A DNA stretch of 64,000 nt. Source: JAENVU01 sp963801105 (GTDB lineage: Bacteria; Actinomycetota; Acidimicrobiia; IMCC26256; JAENVU01). Position numbers and translations under genes: made by a program. This document shows, one piece after another, positions 25,084 through 33,217 of the stretch (positions are counted from its first letter, which is position 1; each line of letters opens with the position of its first letter). The notes under the pieces were generated by a model. That model made no database searches and had not been told where the DNA came from. It saw nothing but the letters and a program-made list of their open reading frames with translations. The stretch is from the NCBI GenBank assembly GCA_963801105.1, contig CAWDDH010000003.1:992001-1056000 (forward strand). The letters run 5' to 3'.

Positions 25084-26106
25084 TCAGGCCTCGCCCGGCT
25101 CGCCGGTCCGCGGCTCCTCGAAGGCCCGGCGGATCCCACGCCCGATCGCGGCGCCGATCTCGGCGGAGTGTGTGAGCAGCTCCGCGAGGTGTGCCGGGTC
25201 GTCGCCGCCGAGCGCCGCCACGACCGCGGCCATGCGAGTCTCGCGCAGGATGCGGTACGCCCGGCCGATGATCGGCTCCTCTGCCGCGGGTGCCGCACGT
25301 CCGAGCTCGTCACCGATCACCCGGGCGGTATGGCACCCCCGCTCGGAGCGGAAATCGCCGGACTCGAAGTAGAGCAGTTGCCAGCCGGGGCGCTCTCCGG
25401 GGCGCAGCGCGACGATGAGGTCGGCGCCCCAGCGATTCGCCCGCTCGGCCAACGCGTCGTCGGCGGCGCCGGAGAGATCCTGCATCACCTGGGCCTGGCC
25501 CTGCTCGAGCCGCTGGCGCAGCGGCGCGCCGATCTGGTCGAACCCGGGTGCGACCGCGAGGTACACCCGGCGGCCGGCCAGTGACGCGGGGCGGCGCAGC
25601 TCGTCACGCTCGCGGACCCGTGCGACCGAGCCGTCGGCCATCCGCTCGACCCGACGCAACGCGTCGAGCGTGGCGGGTCCGGCCACGCCGTCGACGCTGA
25701 GTCCGGCGTTGCGCTGGTAGTCGCGCAGTGCTCCGGCGGTGTCGGGGCCGAGGATGCCGTCCTCGCGCCCCGCGTCGAACCCGAGGCGGTTGAGGGTTCG
25801 CTGCAACGTCGAGACGTCGTCGCCGCGCAAGTTCGGAGACCGGAGGTAGAGCAGGCGGTCTCCGAGATCGAACCCGCTCTCGACGAGGGTGCCCCAGGTC
25901 TCCGGGCCGACGATGCCGTCGACGCGGATGGATCGGCGCGTCTGGAACTCACGGACCGCGGCCTCGGTCTGCGCGCCGAAGCGCGCGGACTCCTCGGGCG
26001 CGACGGCGAGACCGGCCCCGACGAGGCGATGTTGGAGGTCGCGGACGGCATCGCCGTGGTCGCCGCGGCGCAGGACCACGACGGGGCCCGCCCCCGCACG
26101 TCTCAC
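25084..26106 (-). CDS. cwlM: CwlM-like protein: two peptidoglycan-binding domains and a degenerate amidase domain
   Basis: 340 residues with no signal peptide, so probably cytoplasmic. Two PG_binding_1 repeats occur at about 8-75 (GDHGDAVRDLQHRLVGAG ... DGIVGPETWGTL) and 88-150 (DDVSTLQRTLNRLGFDAG ... DGVAGPATLDAL). An amidase_3-like domain follows, but the usual DPGHGG is APGFDQ and the usual SLHAN is VALRPGE, so zinc ligands appear lost. In mycobacteria CwlM sits in the same place beside trx genes and, when phosphorylated, activates MurA. The same regulatory role is inferred here. Confidence 0.85.
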   Translation of the reverse strand: MRRAGAGPVVVLRRGDHGDAVRDLQHRLVGAGLAVAPEESARFGAQTEAAVREFQTRRSIRVDGIVGPETWGTLVESGFDLGDRLLYLRSPNLRGDDVSTLQRTLNRLGFDAGREDGILGPDTAGALRDYQRNAGLSVDGVAGPATLDALRRVERMADGSVARVRERDELRRPASLAGRRVYLAVAPGFDQIGAPLRQRLEQGQAQVMQDLSGAADDALAERANRWGADLIVALRPGERPGWQLLYFESGDFRSERGCHTARVIGDELGRAAPAAEEPIIGRAYRILRETRMAAVVAALGGDDPAHLAELLTHSAEIGAAIGRGIRRAFEEPRTGEPGEA

Positions 26107-26114
26107 CGTGGCGA

Positions 26115-26444
26115 TCAGCCGATGAACTCGGACAGGTCCTGGAGGAGCTGTCCCTTGCCCTTCGCACCCACGAGGCGCTTGACCGGCTCGCCGCCCTGGA
26201 AGACGAGCAGCGTCGGGATGCTCATCACGTCGAAGCGACGTGCGACGTCGGGGTTGTCGTCGACGTTGAGCTTCGCCACCTTCAGCCGGCCGCTCTGCTC
26301 ATTGGCAATTTCTTCCAGTGCCGGCGCGATCATCTTGCACGGTCCGCACCATTCGGCCCAGAAGTCGACCACGATCGGCACCTCCGAGCCGCCGACGCTC
26401 TCGTCGAAGGTCGCATCGGAGAGCGTGAGCACGTTCTCGGCCAT
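26115..26444 (-). CDS. trxA: thioredoxin
   Basis: 109 residues. ATG 26444 has an AAAGGA site 10 nt upstream. The active site is WCGPC in VVDFWAEWCGPCKMIAPALE (about residue 33), with the cis-Pro segment MSIPTLLVF later. It reduces protein disulphides in the cytoplasm and is recycled by the thioredoxin reductase encoded directly upstream. The trxB-trxA-cwlM order is that of Mycobacterium. Confidence 0.97.
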   Translation of the reverse strand: MAENVLTLSDATFDESVGGSEVPIVVDFWAEWCGPCKMIAPALEEIANEQSGRLKVAKLNVDDNPDVARRFDVMSIPTLLVFQGGEPVKRLVGAKGKGQLLQDLSEFIG

Positions 26445-26533
26445 GGTCGCCGTCCTTTCGGGGAATGGGTGCGCAGGATTGTAAGTGAGGGATGCAACCG
26501 GAGCCGTGAGGGGTGCATTCCCCCGCGCGCGAC

Positions 26534-27463
26534 TCAGGAATGCACGGCGGCGAGGTAGCGCTCGGTCTCGATCGCGGCCATGCAGCCGCTGCCGGCCGCG
26601 GTGATCGCCTGGCGGTAGGTGTGGTCCTGGACGTCGCCACACGCGAACACGCCGCTGACCGACGTCCGGGTCGAGTCCGGCGCCGTCACGATGTAGCCGT
26701 CCTCGTCGAGGGTCAGCGAGTCCCGGAACAGAGCCGTGTTCGGATCGTGCCCGATCGCCACGAACATGCCGCTGGCGCCGAGCTCGGACTCCTCGCCGGT
26801 GATCGTGTCGCGCAGGCGCACACCGGTGAGCTTGGCCTCGCCGAGCGCGTCGACGACCTCGGTGTTCCAGCGGAACTCGATCTTGTCGTTCGCGAACGCG
26901 CGGTCCTGCATGATCTTCGACGCGCGCAGCTCGTGCCGGCGATGGACGAGGGTGACCTTGCTCGCGAACTTGGTGAGGAACGTCGCCTCCTCGACGGCGC
27001 TGTCGCCGCCGCCGACGACCACGATCTCCTGGTCCCGGAAGAAGAAGCCGTCGCAGGTCGCGCAGGTGGAGACACCGTGGCCGAGCAGGCGCCCCTCGTT
27101 CTCCATACCGAGCATGCGTGCCGTGGCACCGGTCGACACGATGACCGCGTCGGCACTCAGCTCGAGATCCCCCACGGTCACGCCGAAGGGATGCGCGTCG
27201 AGCCGCACGCGGTCGGCGTCGGCGGTGATGAAGCGGGCCCCGAAGCGCTCGGCCTGCTCGCGGAAGCGGGTCATCAGGTCGGGACCCATGATCCCGTCCG
27301 GAAAACCGGGGTAATTCTCGACCTCGGTCGTCAGCATGAGCTGACCGCCGGCAGCGAGACCCTCGACGATGACGGGCTCGAGGTCGGCGCGCGCGGTGTA
27401 GAGCGCAGCAGTCAGACCGGCGGGACCGGATCCGACGATGACGACCTCATGATGTTCGGGCAC
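26534..27463 (-). CDS. trxB: thioredoxin-disulfide reductase
   Basis: 309 residues. The FAD-binding motif is VVIVGSGPAGLTAALYTARA at the N-terminus; the redox-active CATC (about residue 135) lies in GVSTCATCDGFFF; the NADPH motif is VVVGGGDSAVEEA; and the second FAD motif is GVFACGDVQDHTYRQAITAA. It transfers electrons from NADPH to TrxA. The start overlaps the upstream 96-residue membrane-protein gene by 17 bp, which suggests coupling. Confidence 0.97.
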   Translation of the reverse strand: MPEHHEVVIVGSGPAGLTAALYTARADLEPVIVEGLAAGGQLMLTTEVENYPGFPDGIMGPDLMTRFREQAERFGARFITADADRVRLDAHPFGVTVGDLELSADAVIVSTGATARMLGMENEGRLLGHGVSTCATCDGFFFRDQEIVVVGGGDSAVEEATFLTKFASKVTLVHRRHELRASKIMQDRAFANDKIEFRWNTEVVDALGEAKLTGVRLRDTITGEESELGASGMFVAIGHDPNTALFRDSLTLDEDGYIVTAPDSTRTSVSGVFACGDVQDHTYRQAITAAGSGCMAAIETERYLAAVHS

Positions 27464-27737
27464 GGGTACCTCCGGTGCGGCGGGTCCAGCAGAACACCCC
27501 GGCGAGGATGAAGATTCCGCCGAGGATCATCCAGGCGGCCCACACCGGCACCGCGAGGGTGAGCACGCGGAAGAGCGCCACCGCGGCGAGCAGCAACGCG
27601 GTGAAGACACAGCACGCGGCCAGGGTGCCGAAGACGACGGCGTTCGCGGCGCGCTGAGCCGGCTCCACCGTGCGGTCGCGGACGGCCACCACGGTCTTCT
27701 CGATGGTGTCCGCGGTTTGCGTCGTCCAGTCGGTCAT
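27447..27737 (-). CDS. 96-residue two-helix membrane protein
   Basis: 96 residues. A polar N-terminus (about 30 residues with an amphipathic TIEKTVVAVRDRTVEPA helix) is followed by two membrane helices (about 37-58 and 63-84) and a short basic tail. I do not recognise the family. It overlaps trxB by 17 bp and follows the anti-sigma gene by about 58 bp on the same strand. Its place inside a sigma/anti-sigma/thioredoxin cluster suggests an envelope or redox-related role, which is inference only. It has no counterpart I recall in the mycobacterial cluster. Confidence 0.8.
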   Translation of the reverse strand: MTDWTTQTADTIEKTVVAVRDRTVEPAQRAANAVVFGTLAACCVFTALLLAAVALFRVLTLAVPVWAAWMILGGIFILAGVFCWTRRTGGTRARTS

Positions 27738-27795
27738 CGTGTCCCTCCCACTCGGCGGCGGAGGTTACCCGCACCGGGCGCGCGATCACGAGGGG

Positions 27796-28554
27796 TCAGC
27801 CGGTCGACGACGCGGAGTAGAGCACCGTGGTGCAGTCCGACGCGGCCACGACGAACACGATCGTGCGGTCGCCGTTGGCGATCCCGACGATGACAGCCGG
27901 TGTCCCGCCGAAGCTGCCCGCCGCGGTGAACCGTACGGTGCCGGACGCCCGATAGTGGTTCCGACACGCCGTGACCTGATCCGCGGTGGCGGCCGGTCCG
28001 CTCGCGCCGGAGGCGTCGGATCCCTGCACGGCCTCCGATCGGAGGGTCGAACCGGGGGCGGACGGGACCGGGGTGCTCCCGGCCGGGCCGCCGATCAGGT
28101 CGTTGACCGTCGACTGGTCGAGCACGCCGAGGTCGCCGAGGTCGCCGCTCGGGATCTTCCGGGCGGTGGCGGACTCCCCGCCCTTCGCCCCGGTGTCCTC
28201 GCCGGACCGGGTGGCGAGGAAGATCCCACCACCCACCAGAATCACTGCCGCGGCGGCCGCCGCGGCCAGTCGGGTGGTCCAGCGCGGGGCCGACCGGGCG
28301 GGCGGGCCGGCACCGGCAGCGCCCGCGGCATCGAGGAGTCGGCGCCGGCTCAGGTCGTCGAGGGGCTCGAGCGGGCTCTGGAGGGCGGTTCGGACCGCGA
28401 CAAGCTGTTCGCGGCGTTCGCGGGCCTTCGATCCGGCGAGTGACCGCCGGATCTCGTCCTCGTCCCGGCCGGCGTCGGCCGCGAAGGCGGCGAGGTCGCC
28501 GTCGAGGTCCGCGCTGATCGCGGCGTCGAGATCGAGATCGGGGTGGTCAGACAT
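27796..28554 (-). CDS. membrane anti-sigma factor
   Basis: 252 residues. ATG 28554 overlaps the end of the sigma gene by 8 bp. The cytoplasmic N-terminal part (about 105 residues, with an ISADLDGDLAAFAADAG motif) should bind the sigma factor. One membrane helix lies near 109-127 (LAAAAAAAVILVGGGIFLA). The extracytoplasmic part has a Ser/Gly/Pro-rich linker and a small C-terminal domain with two cysteines (TACRNHY and ASDCTTV) that may pair. No zinc HxxxCxxC motif is present, so it is not a ZAS-type anti-sigma. Equivalent in position to RsmA next to SigM. Confidence 0.8.
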   Translation of the reverse strand: MSDHPDLDLDAAISADLDGDLAAFAADAGRDEDEIRRSLAGSKARERREQLVAVRTALQSPLEPLDDLSRRRLLDAAGAAGAGPPARSAPRWTTRLAAAAAAAVILVGGGIFLATRSGEDTGAKGGESATARKIPSGDLGDLGVLDQSTVNDLIGGPAGSTPVPSAPGSTLRSEAVQGSDASGASGPAATADQVTACRNHYRASGTVRFTAAGSFGGTPAVIVGIANGDRTIVFVVAASDCTTVLYSASSTG

Positions 28555-29138
28555 GGTCGAGGCCTTGGACGTCGGTGGCAGGGGCGCGGTTCCCGAGTGT
28601 GCCCGCGAGCGCGGCGCGACCGCGGGCGATTCGGGACCGGACCGTGCCGATGGGGATGTCGAGGGTGGCGGCGATCTCGGCGTAGTCGAGGTCCGCGACG
28701 TCCCGGAGCACGACGGCGACGCGGAAATCCTCCGGGAGGCGCGCGAGGGCGTCGTCCAGCGCCACGCGGTCCACCGCGCGCTCGGGGTCCCCGGACGCGC
28801 CGGCCACCGGCGTCGCGCCCGGCAGCAGGTCGGTCGTGTCCACCGGGTCCGGACGGCGCTGCCGGCGGCGGAGCTCGTCGAGCGCCGCATTGGTCGCGAC
28901 GCGATGGAGCCACGTCGTGAACGCAGAGCGACCGTCGAAGCGGTCGACGGAACGGGTGATCGCGATCAGCGCGTTCTGGGTCGCGTCGAGCGCGTCGTCG
29001 GGGCCGCAGAGCCCGCGGCACACCGTGTGCAGGCGGTCGAGATGGCGCGTCGAGCAGGGCATCGAGCGCGCCGCGGTCACCACCGCTCGCGGCGCGGCAG
29101 AGCGCGAGGTCGTCGCGGTCGTCAGCGCGGAACGCCAC
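28547..29138 (-). CDS. ECF-type sigma factor (frame broken near 29059)
   Basis: About 197 residues once corrected. It begins at GTG 29138 (AFRADDRDDLALCRAASGGD), overlapping the kinase stop by 17 bp. Region 2 has DALDATQNALIAITRSVDRF and FTTWLHRVATNAALDELRRR; region 4 has LPEDFRVAVVLRDVADLDYA and IPIGTVRSRIARGRAAL. The frame changes near 29057-29061: reading GACGCGCGCCAT instead of GACGCGCCAT (one lost CG) restores LLDARHLDRLHTV. Position and partner suggest a SigM-like factor controlling envelope or redox genes. Confidence 0.82.
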
Positions 29139-30657
29139 GGACCGAGACCTCGGCGATCCGCCCGATGAACCGCGGCTGGCCGTCGTTGCCGGGTGTCGGG
29201 CTCAGGGGCAGCTTGGTGAGCCAGACGAGCACGGATGCGCCGGTGGGCCGGCCGTCCAGGGTGATCCGGCTCGTGCGCCCGAGATCCGTCGCGGTGGCGG
29301 CCGGCTTGCCCCACCCGGCGAGCGTCGGCGCGGCGGTGTCCGCGACGTAGATCTCGACGTCGAGTCCGGCGTCGGGGCTCGCGAGCTGGACCGCGCGCAC
29401 CTCGGCCGGGCTGGCGAGTGTGAGGACCAGCCCCACCCCGGGCTTTCCGCCGACATCGGCCTGCTTGTAGCTCTCGGTGTCCCAGAAGGTCGCCCGGTCA
29501 CCGTCGATCGCCCGCCCCACGACGGCGTCGTGCTCGCCGTCGCCCCCGATCGGGTCGAACGCGGCGGCGCCGGTGATGCCGATCCGCTGGGTGTCACTGG
29601 TGGCGGGTGGAGCAGTGGACCCGGTCCCGGCCGAGTCGGTGACGAGGACGTAGCCGGCGTAGCCGGCCCCGAAGCCGAGGACGAGGGCAAGGATCCACAC
29701 CGCGATCCGGGCGCCGACACCCATGCCGTCGTCGATGATGATCGGCGATGCGGCGGTCGGTGTCGGGGTCCTCGGTCGCGGCGGCATCGCGACCGGCATC
29801 GTCGCGTCGGCGGTGCGGTCGGGCGCGGCGACACGAAACGGGGCGAGCGCGTCCCGCATCGTGGCGGCGTTCGGCCAGCGGTCGTCCGGGTTGCGCTCGA
29901 GCGCTCGGTCGATCACGTGCGCGAGCCCTGGCGCGAGGTCGGGGCGGACCGAGTGCACTCGAGGTGGCGGGTTGGTGAGGCGCGCCACGGCGGTCGCGAG
30001 CTCGGTGTCGGCGCCGAACGGCGAGTGACCGACGACCATCTCGTACATCACGAGCCCGAGCGAGTACACGTCCGCGCGTTCGTCGACGAGCTGTCCCTCG
30101 AGCTGCTCGGGCGCGAGGTAGCGAGCGGTGCCCATGACGTTGCCCGCGCGTGAGCTCGTCGTTCGTCTGGTCGGCCGCCTTGGCGATGCCGAAGTCGGTG
30201 ACCTTCACGCGCCCGTCGAGCTGGACGAGCACGTTGCTCGGCTTCACGTCCCGGTGTACGAGCCCGCGCCCGTGCGCGGCCGACAGCGCGTCGGCCACCT
30301 GAGCCCCGATGTCGGCGGCGCGTGCGGGGGCAGCGCGCCGTGGAGGTCGATCGCCTGGCGCAGCGTGGCGCCCTCGACGAGCTCCATCACGATGTAGGCG
30401 ATGCCGTCGTCCTCACCGGTGTCGTAGGTGGCGACGATGTTGGGATGCGCGACCGCGGCCGCGGCGACGGCCTCGCGCCGGAAGCGGACCCGCACCGCCT
30501 CGTCCTCGGCGAGCGTGGGATCGAGCGTCTTGATCGCGACGGCACGGGCGAGGAGCGGGTCCTCCCCGCGCCAGACCGTGGCCATGCCACCGCGGGCGAT
30601 CTCCTGATCGATCCGGTAGCGACCGCCGAGAACGCGCCCGGGCGCCAGAGATCGCAC
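29122..30657 (-). CDS. transmembrane Ser/Thr protein kinase (two frame breaks)
   Basis: About 511 residues after correction, GTG 30657. The catalytic residues are present: Lys in ARAVAIKTLD, Glu in FRREAVAAAAVAHPNI, HRDVKPSN, DFG (VTDFGIAKA) and APE (ARYLAPEQLEG). A membrane helix near 322 (IAVWILALVLGFGAGYAGYV) leads to an extracellular beta-rich domain of about 170 residues resembling a discoidin-like fold (AIDGDRATFWDTESY). Frames break near 30326-30330 (one missing base in a G/C run) and near 30146-30150 (one CG lost); both repairs give perfect kinase sequence. It lies between the DegV and sigma genes. Confidence 0.85.
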
Positions 30658-30710
30658 GCCACGAACCTAGTGGTCGGCGCCGGCCGAAACGCGGCGTTGG
30701 TGGCGGCGCG

Positions 30711-31551
30711 TCAGCCGCCGTCGACCCAGCCGAGCCCGATCGTGCGGGGCCCCGCGTGGGTGCCGATGACCGGTCCGATCTCGCCGACCTCGATCTTGTC
30801 CCGGGGCACGACGTTCGAGACGCGCTCGAGGAACTCCTCGACGTCGGGGGCCTGGGCGTGGAACACGTAGACCGCGTCCGGTTCGTGCGCGGAGCCCAGT
30901 TTCTCGACGAGGTGGGCGAGGCTCTTGCTGCGCGTCCGGACCTTGCCCGCCTCGCTCACGACGCCGTCGCGGACCTCGATGACCGGTTTGATCGAGAGCA
31001 TGCTGCCGAGCATCGCCTGCGCGTTGCCGATGCGGCCGCCCCGGCGGAGGTGCTCGAGGGTGTCGAGGGCGCCGAAGAGCCGGGTCCGACCCGCGACCGC
31101 CTCGACCTCGGCGGCGATGGTGTCGAGGTCGGCACCCGCCTCGGCGAGGTTGCAGGCGGCGATGCACTGGTTGCCGAGGCCCATCGAGACGGTGAGCGAG
31201 TCGATCACCCGGACCGGCAGGTCACCCTCGAGCGACTTCGCGGCGACCTGGGCGGACTGCATCGTGCCTGACAGGCGCGAGGAGAGGTTGATGCAGACGA
31301 CGCCGTCGGCCCCGGCGTCGCGCGATCGCCCGGAAGCGCTCCTCGAAGGCGCCCGGCGACGGCGCCGCGGTCTCGGGCAGCACGGGTGAGGTGGCCACCT
31401 TGCGCCAGAACTCCTCATTGGAGAGCTCGACCCGGTCGACGTACTCCTCGTCGCCGAAGCGGATCGTGAGCGGGACGATCTCGATGCCGAGGGCGTCGGC
31501 CCGGGCCTGGGGGAGGTCACACGAACTGTCCGTCACGATTCGAACGACCAC
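30711..31551 (-). CDS. DegV family fatty-acid-binding protein (frame broken near 31320)
   Basis: About 280 residues after correction. GTG 31551 has an excellent GAGGAGG 4 nt upstream, so I prefer it to an ATG at 31584. The DegV pattern is clear: VRIVTDSSCDLPQARADALG at the N-terminus, SSRLSGTMQSAQVAAKSLEG in the middle, and LRRGGRIGNAQAMLGSMLSI before the C-terminal HAGPRTIGLGWV. DegV/FakB proteins bind a fatty acid for phosphorylation by a FakA kinase. The frame changes at GTCGCGCGAT (31318-31327); restoring one CG gives FRAIARDAGADGVV. Confidence 0.88.
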
Positions 31552-31608
31552 GGGACCTCCTCGGAAGGCGACGACGCGGGTCATGAGACCCTGCCGATCG
31601 CCCCATGG

Positions 31609-33217
31609 TTACGCGTTCGGGACCACCACCGCGCCATCTCTCCGCGACATGTCCCGAATCATCCGAATCAGATGGATACCGACCAGTTGGAGCAACCCGA
31701 CGAACAGCGCGCCCCCGAGCACCGCGGCCAGCACGAGCGTCAGCAGCGACGCGGATGGCGTCGCCGGGTCGAGGATCCGGTCGAGCGCGAACGCCACGAG
31801 TGCCGCCGGCACCGTCGCGCCGACGACCCGCAGCGTCACCGACGCGAGCCGGCGGCCGTCGATGCGGGCGAGTCGGTGCCGGAGGGTGAGCAGTCCGAGA
31901 ACCGCGCCGATGCAGTAGGCGAACGACCACGACCACGCGAGTCCCTCGACGCCCCGCCACTCGTAGAACGCGAAGGCGGTCGCGATGTTCGTGCCGTTCT
32001 CGATGACGTTGAGGACGAACGGGGTCCGCGTGTCCTGCATCGAGGAGAAGGCACGCACCACGTACAGGTACACCGAGAACGGGACGAGCCCGACGGAGAA
32101 CGCGCGGCAGCGCGTCGGCGGTGCGCACGACGTCCTGCGCGGTGAAGTCCCCGTGATCGAGGAGCGCGCTGATGAGCGGGCGCGCGAGGACCGCGAGTGC
32201 GACCGCGGCCGGGATCATCACGATGAGCAGCATGTTCAGCCCGCGTGAGAAGTGCTCACGCAGGCCCGAGGTGTCGCCGGCCTGGTGGCGACTCGCGAGC
32301 TCGGGACCGAGCGCGGTCATGACCGATACCGCGAGCAGGCCGTGCGGCAGCTGGAAGAACGTGAACGCCGCGAGGTACACGGAGACGTTCGAGCTGGTCC
32401 GGTAGGCGAGGGCGAGGACCACGAAGAACGCGACCTGGTTCGCCGCCACGTACCCGACGGTCCATCCCGACAGGCGCGCGAGCCGCCGCACCGCCGGATG
32501 GCCCGGGGCCCAGTTCCAGCGGACCCGGATGCCCGCACGGTGCACCGCGGGCAGCAGCACGAGGGCCATCGCCACGACCCCGATCGTCGTCCCCAGCCCC
32601 AGCAGCAGGACGAGCCAGGGGTCGTCGAGCACCGACTGGACCGTGGGTGGGGCGGTGGTCGCGCGCCCCACCGCGATCAGCATGACGATCACGACGACGT
32701 TGTTCAACACCGGCGCGAACGCCGCGGCCGCGAACCGCCGCCGGGCGTTGAGCAGCGAGGTCGCCAGCGCGGTGATGCCGTAGAAGAGCATCTGCGGCAT
32801 GAACCACCGGAGCAGATCGGTCGCGAGCGCCTGCTGCGCGGCGTGGCCGACGCGCTGGGTGTGGCCCGCGACCGCCACGTACGCGTCGATGAGCCAGGGC
32901 GCCATGAGCGTGCCCGCGACGGTGCCGACGAAGAGCAACGTGACGGCGACCGTCGTGATGGCGTTCGTTGCCGCCGGGTCGTCGCGTTCATAGGACTCGA
33001 CGAACAGGGGGATGAGCGTCGCGGTGAGGATTCCGCCGACGAGCAGCTCGTAGACGATGTTCGGCGTCGAGTTCGCGAGGTTGTAGGCGTCGGTGAGCGG
33101 ACCGAGCCCGAGCGCGACGAGCGCCGAGACGCGCAGGAAGCCGGTGATGCGCGAGAGCAGCGTTCCGACACCGATCACCGCACTCGTGCGGGCCAGGCGG
33201 ACGTCGGAGGCGGTCAC
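31609..33217 (-). CDS. murJ: lipid II flippase MurJ (frame broken near 32106)
   Basis: About 536 residues after correction. GTG 33217 overlaps the stop of the upstream gene (GTGA). The family features are RLARTSAVIGVGTLLSRITG at the start, DAYNLANSTPNIVYELLVGG, and about 14 hydrophobic helices; RAFSSMQDTRTPFVLNVIEN lies in the last third. MurJ flips lipid II across the membrane for peptidoglycan synthesis. The break is at CTGCCGCGCG on the minus strand (32101-32110); removing one C gives ADALRAFSVGLVPFSVYLY. Unlike mycobacterial MviN there is no fused pseudokinase domain. Confidence 0.92.

Noticed and set aside
28547..32110. Sigma, kinase, degV and murJ genes as true pseudogenes
   Set aside because: Each is restored by a minimal length change, the rest of each protein shows no decay, and essential genes nearby show the same kind of break.
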